Assembly: GCF_002906575.1 (NCBI RefSeq)
Contig: NZ_CP026309.1
Span: forward strand, 1,674,001 to 1,738,000
Length of the DNA: 64,000 nucleotides
Source of the DNA: Salinigranum rubrum
GTDB taxonomy: Archaea > Halobacteriota > Halobacteria > Halobacteriales > Haloferacaceae
Reading direction: 5' to 3'
In this document: positions 35,692 through 44,445 of the stretch, piece after piece
How the letters are laid out: each line of letters begins with the position of its first letter
Position numbering within the stretch: the stretch's first letter is position 1
Program-made: the position numbers and the translations under genes
Notes under the pieces: generated by a model
Databases searched by the model: none
What the model saw: the letters and a program-made list of their open reading frames with translations, nothing else
What the model was told of the DNA's origin: nothing

Positions 35692-37492
35692 CGCCGCGGC
35701 TGAAACCGCGTGCCGTCGCGCGAATCGCGCGCTGGGAGGTGAGCCGGTCGGCCGCCGTCGTCGACCGACGGACCGTCCTCATGGGCCTCGTCGCGCTGGT
35801 CGTCGTCGGGAGCGTTCTCGGGGCCGGCGTCCTCACCAACGGGGTCGCCCTCGACCGCGACCTCTACCGCGTCGGCGTCGCCGAATCGAGTCCCTACTAC
35901 GACCCTGTCGCATCGAGCACGTCGCTCGTGGCGCGTCCGCCCAGCGAATCCGCGTTCGTCGCGGGCGACCTCGACCTGCTCGTCACGAATCGGGGCGTCG
36001 TCGCCCCCGAGACGCCCAAGGGGAGGCCGCGCTCGCGGCGTTCCGCGCGAGCGTCGAGCGACACAACGCCGGGCTGATGCGCGCCGAACCGAACCAGTCG
36101 GCGGCGTTCCCCGTCGTGGTCTCGCTCACCTACGCGACGCGCGAGGATGTCGTGGTCGCGGAGACGACGGGCGGTGGCGACGGGACGGAACGCGGCGGCG
36201 ACGAGGCCGACGCTGCGGGCGGGCAGAGCGTGGCCGGTTCCGGCGGCACGGGCGACGCCGACGTGCGGACGGCGAATCGGGACGGACCGCTGGCGATTCC
36301 GGGTATCGGCACCAGCGTCTTCGCACAGGACTCGACCGGGTCGCCCGCGGACATCGACCCGCCGTTCCCGTTCGGGTCGCTCGTCCTCGCGTTCGCCTTC
36401 CTCGTGCCGATGAACTTCGTTATTCAGGCGTACGGTTCGACCGTGCTCAACGAGCGGGTCAACCGACGGGGCGAACTCCTCCTCGTCGCGCCCGTCACTC
36501 CCGGAGACATCGTCGCCGGGAAGACGCTGCCGTACCTGACCGCGATGGTCGCGGTGACGACGCTCATCGCACTCCTGGTCGGCGGTGGCGTCGTCTCCGT
36601 CGCCGCCGTCGTCCCGCTCGCCCTCCTCTTCCTGGCGGCGACGTTCGTCGGCGCGATGTTCGCGCGGTCGTTCAAGGAACTCACGTTCGTCACCGTGACG
36701 GTGAGCGTCTTTCTCACCTCCTACGCGTTCGTCCCGGCCATCTTCACGAACGTGACGCCCATCGCGCTCATCTCGCCGCTCTCGCTCGTCGTCAGGGACC
36801 TCCAGGGAACGGGCGTCGACCTGGCCTCGTACCTGTTCTCGACGGGTCCCATCTACCTCTCCTCGATGGTCCTGTTCCTCCTCGGCATCGGCGTCTACCG
36901 CGAGGAGGACATGTTCACCCAGCGACCGGTTCCCCTCAAGTTCCTCGACGCGCTCGACGCACGGCTGTCGGGAACGGGGTCCGTCGCGCTCGTCTCCGCG
37001 CTCTCCATCCCGTTCGTCTTCGTCGCCGAACTGCTCGGCGTCGCCGTCCTCTTCGCGCTGCCCGTCTCGGTCTCGATTCCGGTCATCCTCGTCGTCGTCG
37101 CGCTCGTCGAGGAAATCGCGAAGAGCCTCCACGTACTGGCCGGCTTCGAGAAGGGCCGGTTTTCCCCCTCTCTCCGGAGCGCACTCACCGTCGGCGCGGC
37201 CTCCGGCGTGGGCTTCTTCGCCGGCGAGAAGGTGACGGCCGTCGTCCAACTGGTCGGCCTGCCCGAACTCGCGGTCGGCCGGGCGGCGTTCGCGCCGGCC
37301 GGGACCGTCGGCGTGGAGGCGCTCCCGCTCGCGCTCGCCCTCCTGGCGGCCCCGCTCGTGCTCCACGTCGTGACGGCGTCGCTGTCGGCGCTCGGCGCGC
37401 GACGGGGGTTCCAGTGGTATCTCCTGGGCCTCGGGACGGCCGTCTGCGTCCACACGGTGTACAACCTCACGGTGGTGACGCTCCTTGGCTGA
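35688..37492 (+). CDS. ABC-2 permease fused to a PrsW-like intramembrane protease (apparent frameshift)
   Basis: The N-terminal part starts at GTG 35688 with one helix (LMGLVALVVVGSVLGAGVL) and an extracellular domain. The central part is an ABC-2 six-helix permease (FGSLVLAFAFLVPMNFVIQA to LSSMVLFLLGIGVYREEDM). The C-terminal 190 residues hold PrsW-type motifs in order: VEEIAKS, GFFAGEK, PLVLHVVTAS and CVHTVYN. The frame breaks at GGGG 36020-36023; one more G joins TPKG to EAALAAFRASVERHNAG. About 601 residues. The fusion suggests an exporter that may also cleave membrane proteins. Followed with overlap by a second permease. Confidence 0.8.
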
Positions 37493-38542
37493 CGGCTCGC
37501 TCACCGTCGCCCGCCGGGAGTTGCAGGTGCTGAAGGCCGAGAAGACCATCGTCCTCGCGCTGCTCATCCAGGTGTTCATCGCCGCCTTCTCGTCGTTTCT
37601 CGTCGTCGGCCTCGTCTCGCTGTACGACCCCGGGAGCGTCCAGGGCTACCAGGTCGACGTCGCGCTCAGCGGCCCCGAGGCGGAGGCGAGCGAACTGCTC
37701 GCCGTCGCGAACAGCCAGCCCGGCGTGCGACCGATTCCGTACGCCACCGAGGAGGCCGCCCTCGCCGCGTTCGAAGAGGGCGACGTCGAAGCCGTCCTCG
37801 TGGCACAGCGACGCGACGGTCGGACGTTCGTCCGCGCGACGGTCCCCGACTCGAACATCGAGACGACCGTGACGGTGGTCCAGGTGCGGGAGGTGCTCCG
37901 CTCGTTCGAGCGTGCCGAGCGATCCGAGCGGGCGAGTTCGCTCCGGCGGGTCCCGCTCGACCTCCCGCCGGAGGGGACGTCGAGTCCATACTTCGGCTTC
38001 ACCTACACGGTCCTCGTTCCCCTGTTGTTGTTCCTCCCGGTGTTCATCAGCGGGTCGCTCGCCGTCGACTCGCTCACCGAGGAACGCGACCGGGGGACGC
38101 TCGAACTGCTCAGAGTGGCTCCCGTCTCCTTCGGCGACATCGTCGACGGGAAACTGCTGGCCGCGGCGGGACTGGCACCGACGCAGGCCGCGCTCTGGAT
38201 CGCCCTCCTTCGACTGAACGGCACGAGCGTCTCGCACCCGTTGCTCCTGGTCGCGTTCGTCGCCTCGCTCGCCGTCCTCGTGGTGTCTCTCGCGCTCGCG
38301 CTCGCCATCGTCGCCTCCGACCGGCGAACCGCGCAACTGCTGTACTCCGTCGCCGTCCTCCTCGTGTTCGGCGGAGCACGGTCCTCCCGGTGAACCCCGC
38401 GAACGTCGCCGCGCGACTCGCCATCGACAGCGCCGACCCGACGAGCGCTGCCGCCGTCGGGACGGTCGCCGTCGTCGGCGCCGGGGCGTACCTCGGACTC
38501 CGGTGGCTGACGCGACGGGTCGACCCCGCGACCCTCTCGTGA
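37485..38542 (+). CDS. ABC-2 exporter permease, second subunit (apparent frameshift)
   Basis: About 352 residues. Starts at TTG 37485, overlapping the previous stop by 8 bases. One helix (IVLALLIQVFIAAFSSFLVV), an extracellular domain with VVQVREVLRSFERAE, and then five helices including the conserved ERDRGTLELLRVAPVSFGDI coupling segment. The frame stops at 38393, but the -1 frame continues with TVLPVNPANVAARLAIDSAD and a last helix to 38542. Adding one G at the GG near 38370 restores VFGGSTVLPVNPAN. Works with the ATPase at 34792 and the PrsW-fused permease; substrate unknown. Confidence 0.85.
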
Positions 38543-38592
38543 GCCCGGGAGTAAGCGGAACGCACACAAGGGCGGGGGTCACACGCTCTGGT

Positions 38593-39021
38593 ATGGGAAT
38601 CGGCGGAACCGCGAAGAAGCTCCAGAAAGTCGCGGAGATGGGCGAAGAGCTGTACAAACGGATCAACGACCTCCGGGCGCAGGTCGCGGAGATGCGCGAG
38701 ACCGTCACCGCGACGCACAATCGGGTCGACCGGCTCGAAAAGGAAGCGGCCGAGCAGCGCGCCATCCTCCAGGCGCTCGCCGAACGCGAGGGCATCGACG
38801 TCGACGCGCTGATCGCCGAGGCGCACATCTCGGAGGCCGAGAGCGGAGTGACGGCAGACGCCGGCGGCGAGGCCGCCCCCGATGTCGACGCCGACACGGA
38901 AACACAGGCCGCGGACGACGCGAGTGTCGGAGCGACGGACGCCGACGTCGCGACGGACGAGCCCTCGGAGTCGGACTCGGAGTCGACCGCCGACGCGGAG
39001 TCGACGCGCGACTCGAAGTAG
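38593..39021 (+). CDS. DUF5798-type coiled-coil protein
   Basis: A 142-residue protein. The first 80 residues form a coiled coil (GGTAKKLQKVAEMGEELYKR; AVTATHNRVDRL-type heptads), and the remainder is a very acidic Asp/Glu/Ser/Ala tail. From memory it matches haloarchaeal DUF5798. ATG at 38593 is preferred to an upstream in-frame ATG. It lies 50 bases after the exporter operon, but a link is not shown. Function unknown. Confidence 0.8.
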   Translation: MGIGGTAKKLQKVAEMGEELYKRINDLRAQVAEMRETVTATHNRVDRLEKEAAEQRAILQALAEREGIDVDALIAEAHISEAESGVTADAGGEAAPDVDADTETQAADDASVGATDADVATDEPSESDSESTADAESTRDSK

Positions 39022-39042
39022 CGGTAACGGGTGGAGGCCGAC

Positions 39043-39465
39043 TCAGCCGAGGAGGCGGCCGTGTTCGACCTTCATGCACTTGTCCTGGACGACGTCGAGC
39101 CCCGCCTCTTCGGCGCGCGCGGCCGCGTCGTCGTCGCGGATGCCGAGTTGGAGCCAGATGGCCTCGACGTCGCCGCGTTCGTCGTGGCGTTCGATGACCT
39201 GGTCGACGATGCCGCTCACCTCCGCACTCGGGCGGAACACGTCGACGAGTTCGACGTCGTCGGGGACCTCCGCGAGGCTGTCGTAGGCCGGTTCGCCGAG
39301 AATCTCGTCGGTCGTCGGGTTCACCGGGACGACGCGGTAGCCGTGTCGCTGGAGGTACTTCGGAATCTCGTGTGCGGCCTTCCCGGGCGTGCTCGAACAG
39401 CCGATGACGGCGACCGGCGTCAGGTCGAGGAGTCGGCGCAGGCCATCGTCGCTGGTGACAGGCAT
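39043..39465 (-). CDS. CoA-binding domain protein (YccU-like)
   Basis: A 140-residue Rossmann-like CoA_binding domain protein: VAVIGCSSTPGKAAHEIPKY, then GYRVVPVNPTTDEILGEPAY, VDVFRPSAEVSGIVDQ and the final VQDKCMKVEHGRLLG. Relatives bind CoA or nucleotides and are common but uncharacterised. Convergent with the DUF5798-type gene (21 bases apart). Single-gene unit. Confidence 0.9.
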   Translation of the reverse strand: MPVTSDDGLRRLLDLTPVAVIGCSSTPGKAAHEIPKYLQRHGYRVVPVNPTTDEILGEPAYDSLAEVPDDVELVDVFRPSAEVSGIVDQVIERHDERGDVEAIWLQLGIRDDDAAARAEEAGLDVVQDKCMKVEHGRLLG

Positions 39466-39536
39466 AGGGGGATAGAGAGGAGCCGAGGATAAAAACGAAC
39501 GGCCGTCCGGTGCCGGGCGGGTCCGAGCGTCCCGGG

Positions 39537-40142
39537 CTACGGCAGGCGAACCGTCGGTTCGCCGTCCTCGTGGGTCGTGATGATGCCGTCGAACAGCTGT
39601 TTGAGCGTGTTCATCGTCTGGTCGTCGTGGGCCGTCGAGTCGATGGAGAACAGCCCGAGACCGTCGATGCTCTGGACCCTCCCCGTGAAGACGTGGAGGA
39701 ACCGGAAGACTGTCTGGAGGTCCGAGTACATCAACAGCGTCGACAGCGAGTGGAGCATGACGCGGTTCCGTTCGAGCCCTCGGACCTGGTAGTACTCCTC
39801 CAGCACCTCGGAGAACTTGATCCCGATACCGGTCATGTCGACGGGCGAGGAGGCGTACTTGACGTGGTCGCTCTCGGTGACGTCGCTGATACCCTGCTGG
39901 CGGGTGACACAGTCGATGACGGTGAGGGGCTCGTCGTCGATATCGAACCGGGACTCGAACTCGTTCAGCACGCGCTGGGCGCTGTCCTTGGTGCTGACGA
40001 CGACGGCCCCCTCGCCCGCGTCGATTCCACCGGCGATGACGTCGAACCCGAGCGCTCGCTTGCCGGTCAGTGGCGGTCCCGCCAACAGGATGTTCGTCCC
40101 CGGTTGCACTGTGGCGTCGAGTGCAGGCGAGAGGTCATACAT
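39537..40142 (-). CDS. RecA/KaiC-like protein with degenerate P-loop
   Basis: A 201-residue member of the haloarchaeal RAD55/KaiC-like group. The P-loop is GPPLTGKRAL: the usual Ser/Thr after Lys is Arg. The Walker B position reads NRVMLHSLSTLLMY without the Asp. It is therefore probably not an active ATPase and may serve in signalling. Neighbouring sequence to 40300 is AT-rich and contains its promoter. A tRNA-Arg gene follows on the other strand. Confidence 0.8.
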   Translation of the reverse strand: MYDLSPALDATVQPGTNILLAGPPLTGKRALGFDVIAGGIDAGEGAVVVSTKDSAQRVLNEFESRFDIDDEPLTVIDCVTRQQGISDVTESDHVKYASSPVDMTGIGIKFSEVLEEYYQVRGLERNRVMLHSLSTLLMYSDLQTVFRFLHVFTGRVQSIDGLGLFSIDSTAHDDQTMNTLKQLFDGIITTHEDGEPTVRLP

Positions 40143-40463
40143 GAGAGAGCTCCCGGGTAGTCAGTCCCGTAGGTAGAGAGACGCTTGTGCGACGGGCCGA
40201 CTCTCCGGGAGTCATTAGGTGATAGCAAGATACAGTGTGCCGGTAATATTCTTTTTGATTCCATTACCAGTCATGGACACGTCGTGCCGGGGTTTCTCTC
40301 GATACTGACCGGTCGGCTGAGGCGTCGCTATCCGGTGATTCTGCGCTCCGAGCGATGGAACCGAGCGACCGTCTCCCCGGCGTCGACGACGGTCGGCCAC
40401 ACCTCGTGAGGACGTGCGAAACCACGAGGTTTAACACGGCGTGTCTCGGTACGTTCGAGTACG
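40143..40463. other. Intergenic region before tRNA-Arg
   Basis: About 320 bases. An AT-rich patch (about 40215-40275, with GTAATATTCTTTTTGATTCC) probably holds the promoter of the minus-strand KaiC-like gene. The right end holds the tRNA promoter. Open frames here lack acidic bias, and I see no gene. Confidence 0.45.
40429..40436 (+). promoter_or_regulatory. TATA box for tRNA-Arg
   Basis: GTTTAACA lies 28-35 bases upstream of the mature tRNA 5' end, the expected distance. Confidence 0.5.
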
Positions 40464-40537
40464 GGCGCTTAGCTCAGTTTGGACAGAGTGCTTGGCTTCG
40501 GACCAAGTTGTCGCGGGTTCAAATCCTGCAGCGCCCA
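40464..40537 (+). tRNA. tRNA-Arg (anticodon TCG)
   Basis: Acceptor arms GGGCGCT and AGCGCCC pair fully, followed by discriminator A; CCA is not encoded. The D-arm starts GCTCAGT. The anticodon arm CTTGG-CTTCGGA-CCAAG places TCG at the anticodon, which reads CGA (Arg). The T-arm GCGGG-TTCAAAT-CCTGC is complete. 74 nt with no intron. Its 3' end is duplicated downstream. Confidence 0.95.
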
Positions 40538-40648
40538 CTCGTCCTGCGAACGCTAGTGAGCAGTGACGAGTGTACCGCAAGGGATTTGAACTAGACGGCG
40601 GCGAGCGAACGCGAGCCGACGGCGTCGTTCACAATCCTGCAGCGCCCA
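40517..40648. repeat. Duplicated tRNA-Arg 3' end (attachment-site remnant)
   Basis: The last 16 bases of the tRNA (AATCCTGCAGCGCCCA, 40522-40537) recur exactly at 40633-40648. GTTCA precedes both copies, with one extra C in the second, extending the match. The 95 bases between include GGATTTGAAC (40582-40591), the inverted complement of the tRNA T-loop GTTCAAATCC. This is the footprint expected of tRNA-targeting integrative elements; no integrase gene remains in the window. Confidence 0.7.
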
Positions 40649-40785
40649 TCTACTTACAACGCAGTTCGGTTACAATCTCTATTAGCGAGTAGAGCGTCTT
40701 ACTCGGCCGTTTTCGGAGTTTTCGACGTTCTTCGGAATCTCCTCTCAAACAGTACAACGTCGTCGCAACTCGCGGCCCCTCGTCG

Positions 40786-41031
40786 TCATGCGATTCTAAC
40801 GTCCTTCCCGCTCGCGCGTCCGAGCGGGCCGGTCTCTCCGACCTCGTCGAGAGCCGAAAGGTCATCCCCGGAGACGTCGTCGCTGGGTTCGAGGGAGACG
40901 ACGAACACCCGAGCGTTCTCCTCGTGACAGAACCCGTGCACGCACTCGACACGGTTCGACGGGAGCGACTCCGCGAGACGAACGAACGGAAGAGAGGGCG
41001 ACCGGATAACGAACTCCGTGGTGAGGGTCAC
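40786..41031 (-). pseudogene. Truncated Bat/HTH_10-type regulator fragment
   Basis: 81 codons starting MTLTTEFVIRSPSLPFVRLA and containing NRVECVHGFCHEENARVFVV. The opening resembles the N-terminal sensory domain of haloarchaeal HTH_10 regulators, which normally run to about 210-230 residues and end in a helix-turn-helix. Here a stop follows and no HTH is found in any frame to 40650. It lies next to the duplicated tRNA end, so loss of the 3' part by integration or excision is plausible. It could alternatively be a short functional protein. Confidence 0.5.
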
Positions 41032-41162
41032 AGGACGAAGGGAGACGCTACCCGAAGGTAACTCTCTGAACTCGCCGATGGCACTCGGCGCCCGTCACAC
41101 CGAACATAATTATCTATCATTGTCGTTATGTCGGTAGCGTCCGTACGCCCTCCGACGGCGGA

Positions 41163-44100
41163 GTGAGCTACCGAATGTCATCCTACGTTTCCACCCGTCC
41201 CGGCGAGTATTTGGGGTTCAGCCGATTGACGCCGTTCCGAGTGACGGTGATCTACGTGGCGTTCGGGGGGCTGTTGCTGTTCGTCTCGGACGTCCTGTTC
41301 GTGATCCTGATCGCCGACTCCGCCGTGTTGGCGCGCGTCCAGGGCGTCAAGGGCGCCGTCGAGGTGCTTCTCACAGGCGGGATCATCTACGTCCTCAGTG
41401 CGAGGATGCAACGGCAGTACCAGCAGTCCGAGCGGCGCTATCACAACCTCACCACCAGTTCGCCGGCGCCGATCATCCTGTTCGACGGAAAGGGTGAGAT
41501 GGTGTGGGGGAACGACGCGGCCCGCGAACTGCTCGGAGCCGAAGAGACCGAGACGCTGGTCGGACGGCCGCTCTCGGCGTTCGTCCATCCGGACGACCAC
41601 GACCTGTGCGAGCGCGTCCGGTTCCGCGTGACCGAGCGGAGCGAGGCCGTCGGCCCGGTGCAGATACGGCTTCGAGGCGAAGGTCGGGAAACGCGGCACA
41701 CCCGAGTCTCGGCGGCTCCCGGGTGGTTTCAGGGCGAGTGGGTCGGTCAGGCCGTCGTCGTCGACGTCACCGAACTCCGGAACGTGGAGGAGACGCTCCG
41801 ATCGGAACGGGACTTCATTCGGAACGCGCTCGACGAACTCAGTGACGTCTTCTACGTCTTCGACCACGCGGGTAAGCTGAGGCGCTGGAACGCGCGGCTG
41901 ACCGAGGTGACGGGGTACACCGACGAGGAGCTCACGAGGATGGACGCGGCGACGCTCTTCGTGCCGCGGGAGGACCCACCCGGCGACGGATCGGTGGTGG
42001 CCGCCCTCGAACGCGGAGAGGGGTTCGTCGAAGCCGACCTGGCGACGAGGGATGGGAAGCGGCGCCACTACGAGTTCAAGGGGTCACGACTGACGGACGA
42101 CGACGGGGCCGAGCAGGTCGTCGGAATCGGGAGGGACATCACCGACCGAACGCAGATGGAACGGGAACTCCGCGAGAACGAACAGCGATACCGGACGCTC
42201 GTCGAGATGTCGCCGTACTCGATACTCGTCCACAGCGACGGACGGGTCGTCTACGCGAACGACGCGTTCGTCGACCTCGTCGACGGGGACACGAAGGAAG
42301 AACTCACCGGGACGTCCCTCGCCGAGTTCTTCCATCCGGCCGACCGCGAGGACGTCGGCCAGACCGCGGTCCTGACCCAGCGCGGAGAGCGGTTGCCGAC
42401 CGACCGACGCCACCGGGTCGTCACTCTCGACGGGCGGGAGCGGCACGTCGAGGTCACCGCTCGACCGATCGCCTACGAGGACGAACCGGCGGTCCTGACC
42501 GTCGTCAACGACGTCACCCACCAGCGTCGGTACGAGGAGATGCTGACCGGGTTACACGAGCGGACCCGCGAGATGATCCACGCCACGGACGGCGAACGGA
42601 TCGCCGAAATCGGTATCGACACCACGGACGAACTCCTCGACACCGACAGCGTCGTCTACGCGTTCGACGACAGCGACCGACTCGTCCCGCTCGGGTGGTC
42701 CGACGACTTCGACGGGGAGGGGATTCGGGCGGTGACGCGGGGCGACGGGCCGCTGTGGGAGGCGTTCGTCGACGGCGAGGAGCGGATCGTCGACCTGGAG
42801 GAGACCGGACTGCGGCCGGGACCGGGAGCGGATTCCCCGACGTCGGCGATGGTTCTCCCGCTGAGTAATCACGGTCTCCTCGTGATCGTCGCCGAAGGGG
42901 CGGCCTCGTTCACCACCACCCGGCGCGAGGTGCTTCACCTCGTCAGGGAGAACATGAACGCCGCGTTCGACCGCGCCGAGCGGGAACGCAGTCTCCGCGA
43001 ACGGGACCGCCGACTCGAACGGCAGAACCAGGCCCTCGAACAACTGAACCGATTGAACGCCGTCATCAGGGATATCAACCAGACCCTCGTCCGGTCCGCG
43101 ACGCGGTCGGAGATCATGGAGAGCGTCTGCGAACGGATATCGGCCGGCGACCAGTACTCGTTCGCCTGGACCGGGGCACGAACTCCGGTCGACGACTGCG
43201 TCGAGCCCGAATACTGGAGCGGGACGGACCCCGAGTACGTCGACCACATCAGGGCCACGGACGCGCAGACGCCGCTGTCCCGCCTGATCGCCGCTGCGCT
43301 CCGCGACGGCGCGGTCCAGGTGGCCCCGAACGTCCTCGACGACCCTGACTGGGACGATCACCGGAGCGAGATACTGAACTACGGCTACCGCTCGGTCGCC
43401 GTCGTCCCCATCGTGAGAGGTGACTCCGTCGACGACGTGCTCGTGATCTACGCCGAAGACGCCGACATCTTCGACGAGCGGGAGCAGACCGTTCTGGCGG
43501 AACTGGGAGAGACGATGGGCTACGCGCTCCGCAACGTCGACCGGGCCGAGGCCATCCAGTCGGACGAGCGCATGGAGATCGAACTCGCGGTCCACGACAG
43601 ACGGCTGTTGACCAACCGGATCACGGCCGAGTCGGACGCCCACGTCGAGTTCGTCGGAGCGGTCACGACCGAGACCGACAGCCTGCGGCTGTTCCTCAGA
43701 TTCGACGGCGTGACCGAGACCGAGGTGGAGCGCCTGTTGGAGCCACTGGAGCAGGTGACCGCGGTACAGCCCCTGTCGGTCGAGGGCGAACAGGGGCTCT
43801 ACCAGCTCACCGTTTCGACGCCCCCCCTGGTCCGTATCCTGCAGCGAAACGGCGTCCGGATCCGGAGCCTCGCGGCCGGCGGCGGGACGACGACGCTCGT
43901 GGGCGTCCTCCGGGGGAGCGGAAGCGTCCGGTCGGTCGTCGACGAGATACAGAGCGCGTATTCGGAGACGGAACTGCTCGCTCGCCGCCGGAACACCGAC
44001 CCGATCGAGACGCGCGAGACGTTCCGGGACCGGATACTCGACGACCTCACCGAGCGGCAGCAGGAGGCGCTTCGGACCGCGTTCTACAGCGGGTTCTACG

Positions 44101-44249
44101 AGTGGCCCCGCGAGACGAACAGCGCCGCGCTCGCGGAGATGATGGGCGTCGCCTCGTCGACGTACCAGTACCACCTCCGGGCGGCGGAACAGACCGTCGT
44201 GCGCTCGGTGTTGGAATCCAGTGAATTACCCGACCCTCTAGCCGGCTAG
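41163..44249 (+). CDS. Multi-PAS/GAF membrane sensor with Bat-type HTH
   Basis: A 1028-residue one-component sensor-regulator. Order: two hydrophobic segments (about 30-52 and 58-78); three PAS domains (about 88-205, 212-335 and 340-455; e.g. RYRTLVEMSPYSILVHSDGR); two GAF-like domains (about 465-610 and 630-790; QTLVRSATRSEIMESVCERI); a BAT-type domain (about 800-950); and the HTH_10 (LTERQQEALRTAFYSGFYEW then EMMGVASSTYQYHLRAAEQT). No kinase domain, so it probably acts directly on DNA. Starts at GTG 41163 or ATG 41175. Membrane anchoring of a DNA-binding regulator is notable. Confidence 0.9.
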   Translation: MSYRMSSYVSTRPGEYLGFSRLTPFRVTVIYVAFGGLLLFVSDVLFVILIADSAVLARVQGVKGAVEVLLTGGIIYVLSARMQRQYQQSERRYHNLTTSSPAPIILFDGKGEMVWGNDAARELLGAEETETLVGRPLSAFVHPDDHDLCERVRFRVTERSEAVGPVQIRLRGEGRETRHTRVSAAPGWFQGEWVGQAVVVDVTELRNVEETLRSERDFIRNALDELSDVFYVFDHAGKLRRWNARLTEVTGYTDEELTRMDAATLFVPREDPPGDGSVVAALERGEGFVEADLATRDGKRRHYEFKGSRLTDDDGAEQVVGIGRDITDRTQMERELRENEQRYRTLVEMSPYSILVHSDGRVVYANDAFVDLVDGDTKEELTGTSLAEFFHPADREDVGQTAVLTQRGERLPTDRRHRVVTLDGRERHVEVTARPIAYEDEPAVLTVVNDVTHQRRYEEMLTGLHERTREMIHATDGERIAEIGIDTTDELLDTDSVVYAFDDSDRLVPLGWSDDFDGEGIRAVTRGDGPLWEAFVDGEERIVDLEETGLRPGPGADSPTSAMVLPLSNHGLLVIVAEGAASFTTTRREVLHLVRENMNAAFDRAERERSLRERDRRLERQNQALEQLNRLNAVIRDINQTLVRSATRSEIMESVCERISAGDQYSFAWTGARTPVDDCVEPEYWSGTDPEYVDHIRATDAQTPLSRLIAAALRDGAVQVAPNVLDDPDWDDHRSEILNYGYRSVAVVPIVRGDSVDDVLVIYAEDADIFDEREQTVLAELGETMGYALRNVDRAEAIQSDERMEIELAVHDRRLLTNRITAESDAHVEFVGAVTTETDSLRLFLRFDGVTETEVERLLEPLEQVTAVQPLSVEGEQGLYQLTVSTPPLVRILQRNGVRIRSLAAGGGTTTLVGVLRGSGSVRSVVDEIQSAYSETELLARRRNTDPIETRETFRDRILDDLTERQQEALRTAFYSGFYEWPRETNSAALAEMMGVASSTYQYHLRAAEQTVVRSVLESSELPDPLAG

Positions 44250-44292
44250 AGTGCCCCGACACCCCGGTACGTCGTGAGTGTGGCGTACCGAT

Positions 44293-44373
44293 ATGCCTCC
44301 GGTGACCGTCCGAGAGACCGATGAAGCCGAAGACTCCGACATCGATCCGACGGACTGGCGCTCGTCCCTGTGA
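44293..44373 (+). CDS. Possible 26-residue acidic peptide
   Basis: An ATG frame of 27 codons starts MPPVTVRETDEAEDSDIDPT and ends WRSSL. Its acidic composition fits haloarchaeal proteins, and it lies between the sensor gene and the HalX regulator gene, but there is no homology evidence. Confidence 0.25.
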   Translation: MPPVTVRETDEAEDSDIDPTDWRSSL

Positions 44374-44445
44374 CGTCCGGCACGTTCGGCCCGACCGGAG
44401 CCACCGGCTCGAAGTGGTCGACCCGAGACGAGGAGGACGGCGAGT

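Noticed and set aside
35897-37579. Long open frames antisense to real genes, such as the 560-codon frame here, and similar ones at 11364-13319, 17248-19410, 20828-22771 and 42552-44174
   Set aside because: High GC removes stop codons from opposite frames. These translations are Arg- or Val/Asp-repetitive shadows of well-supported genes.
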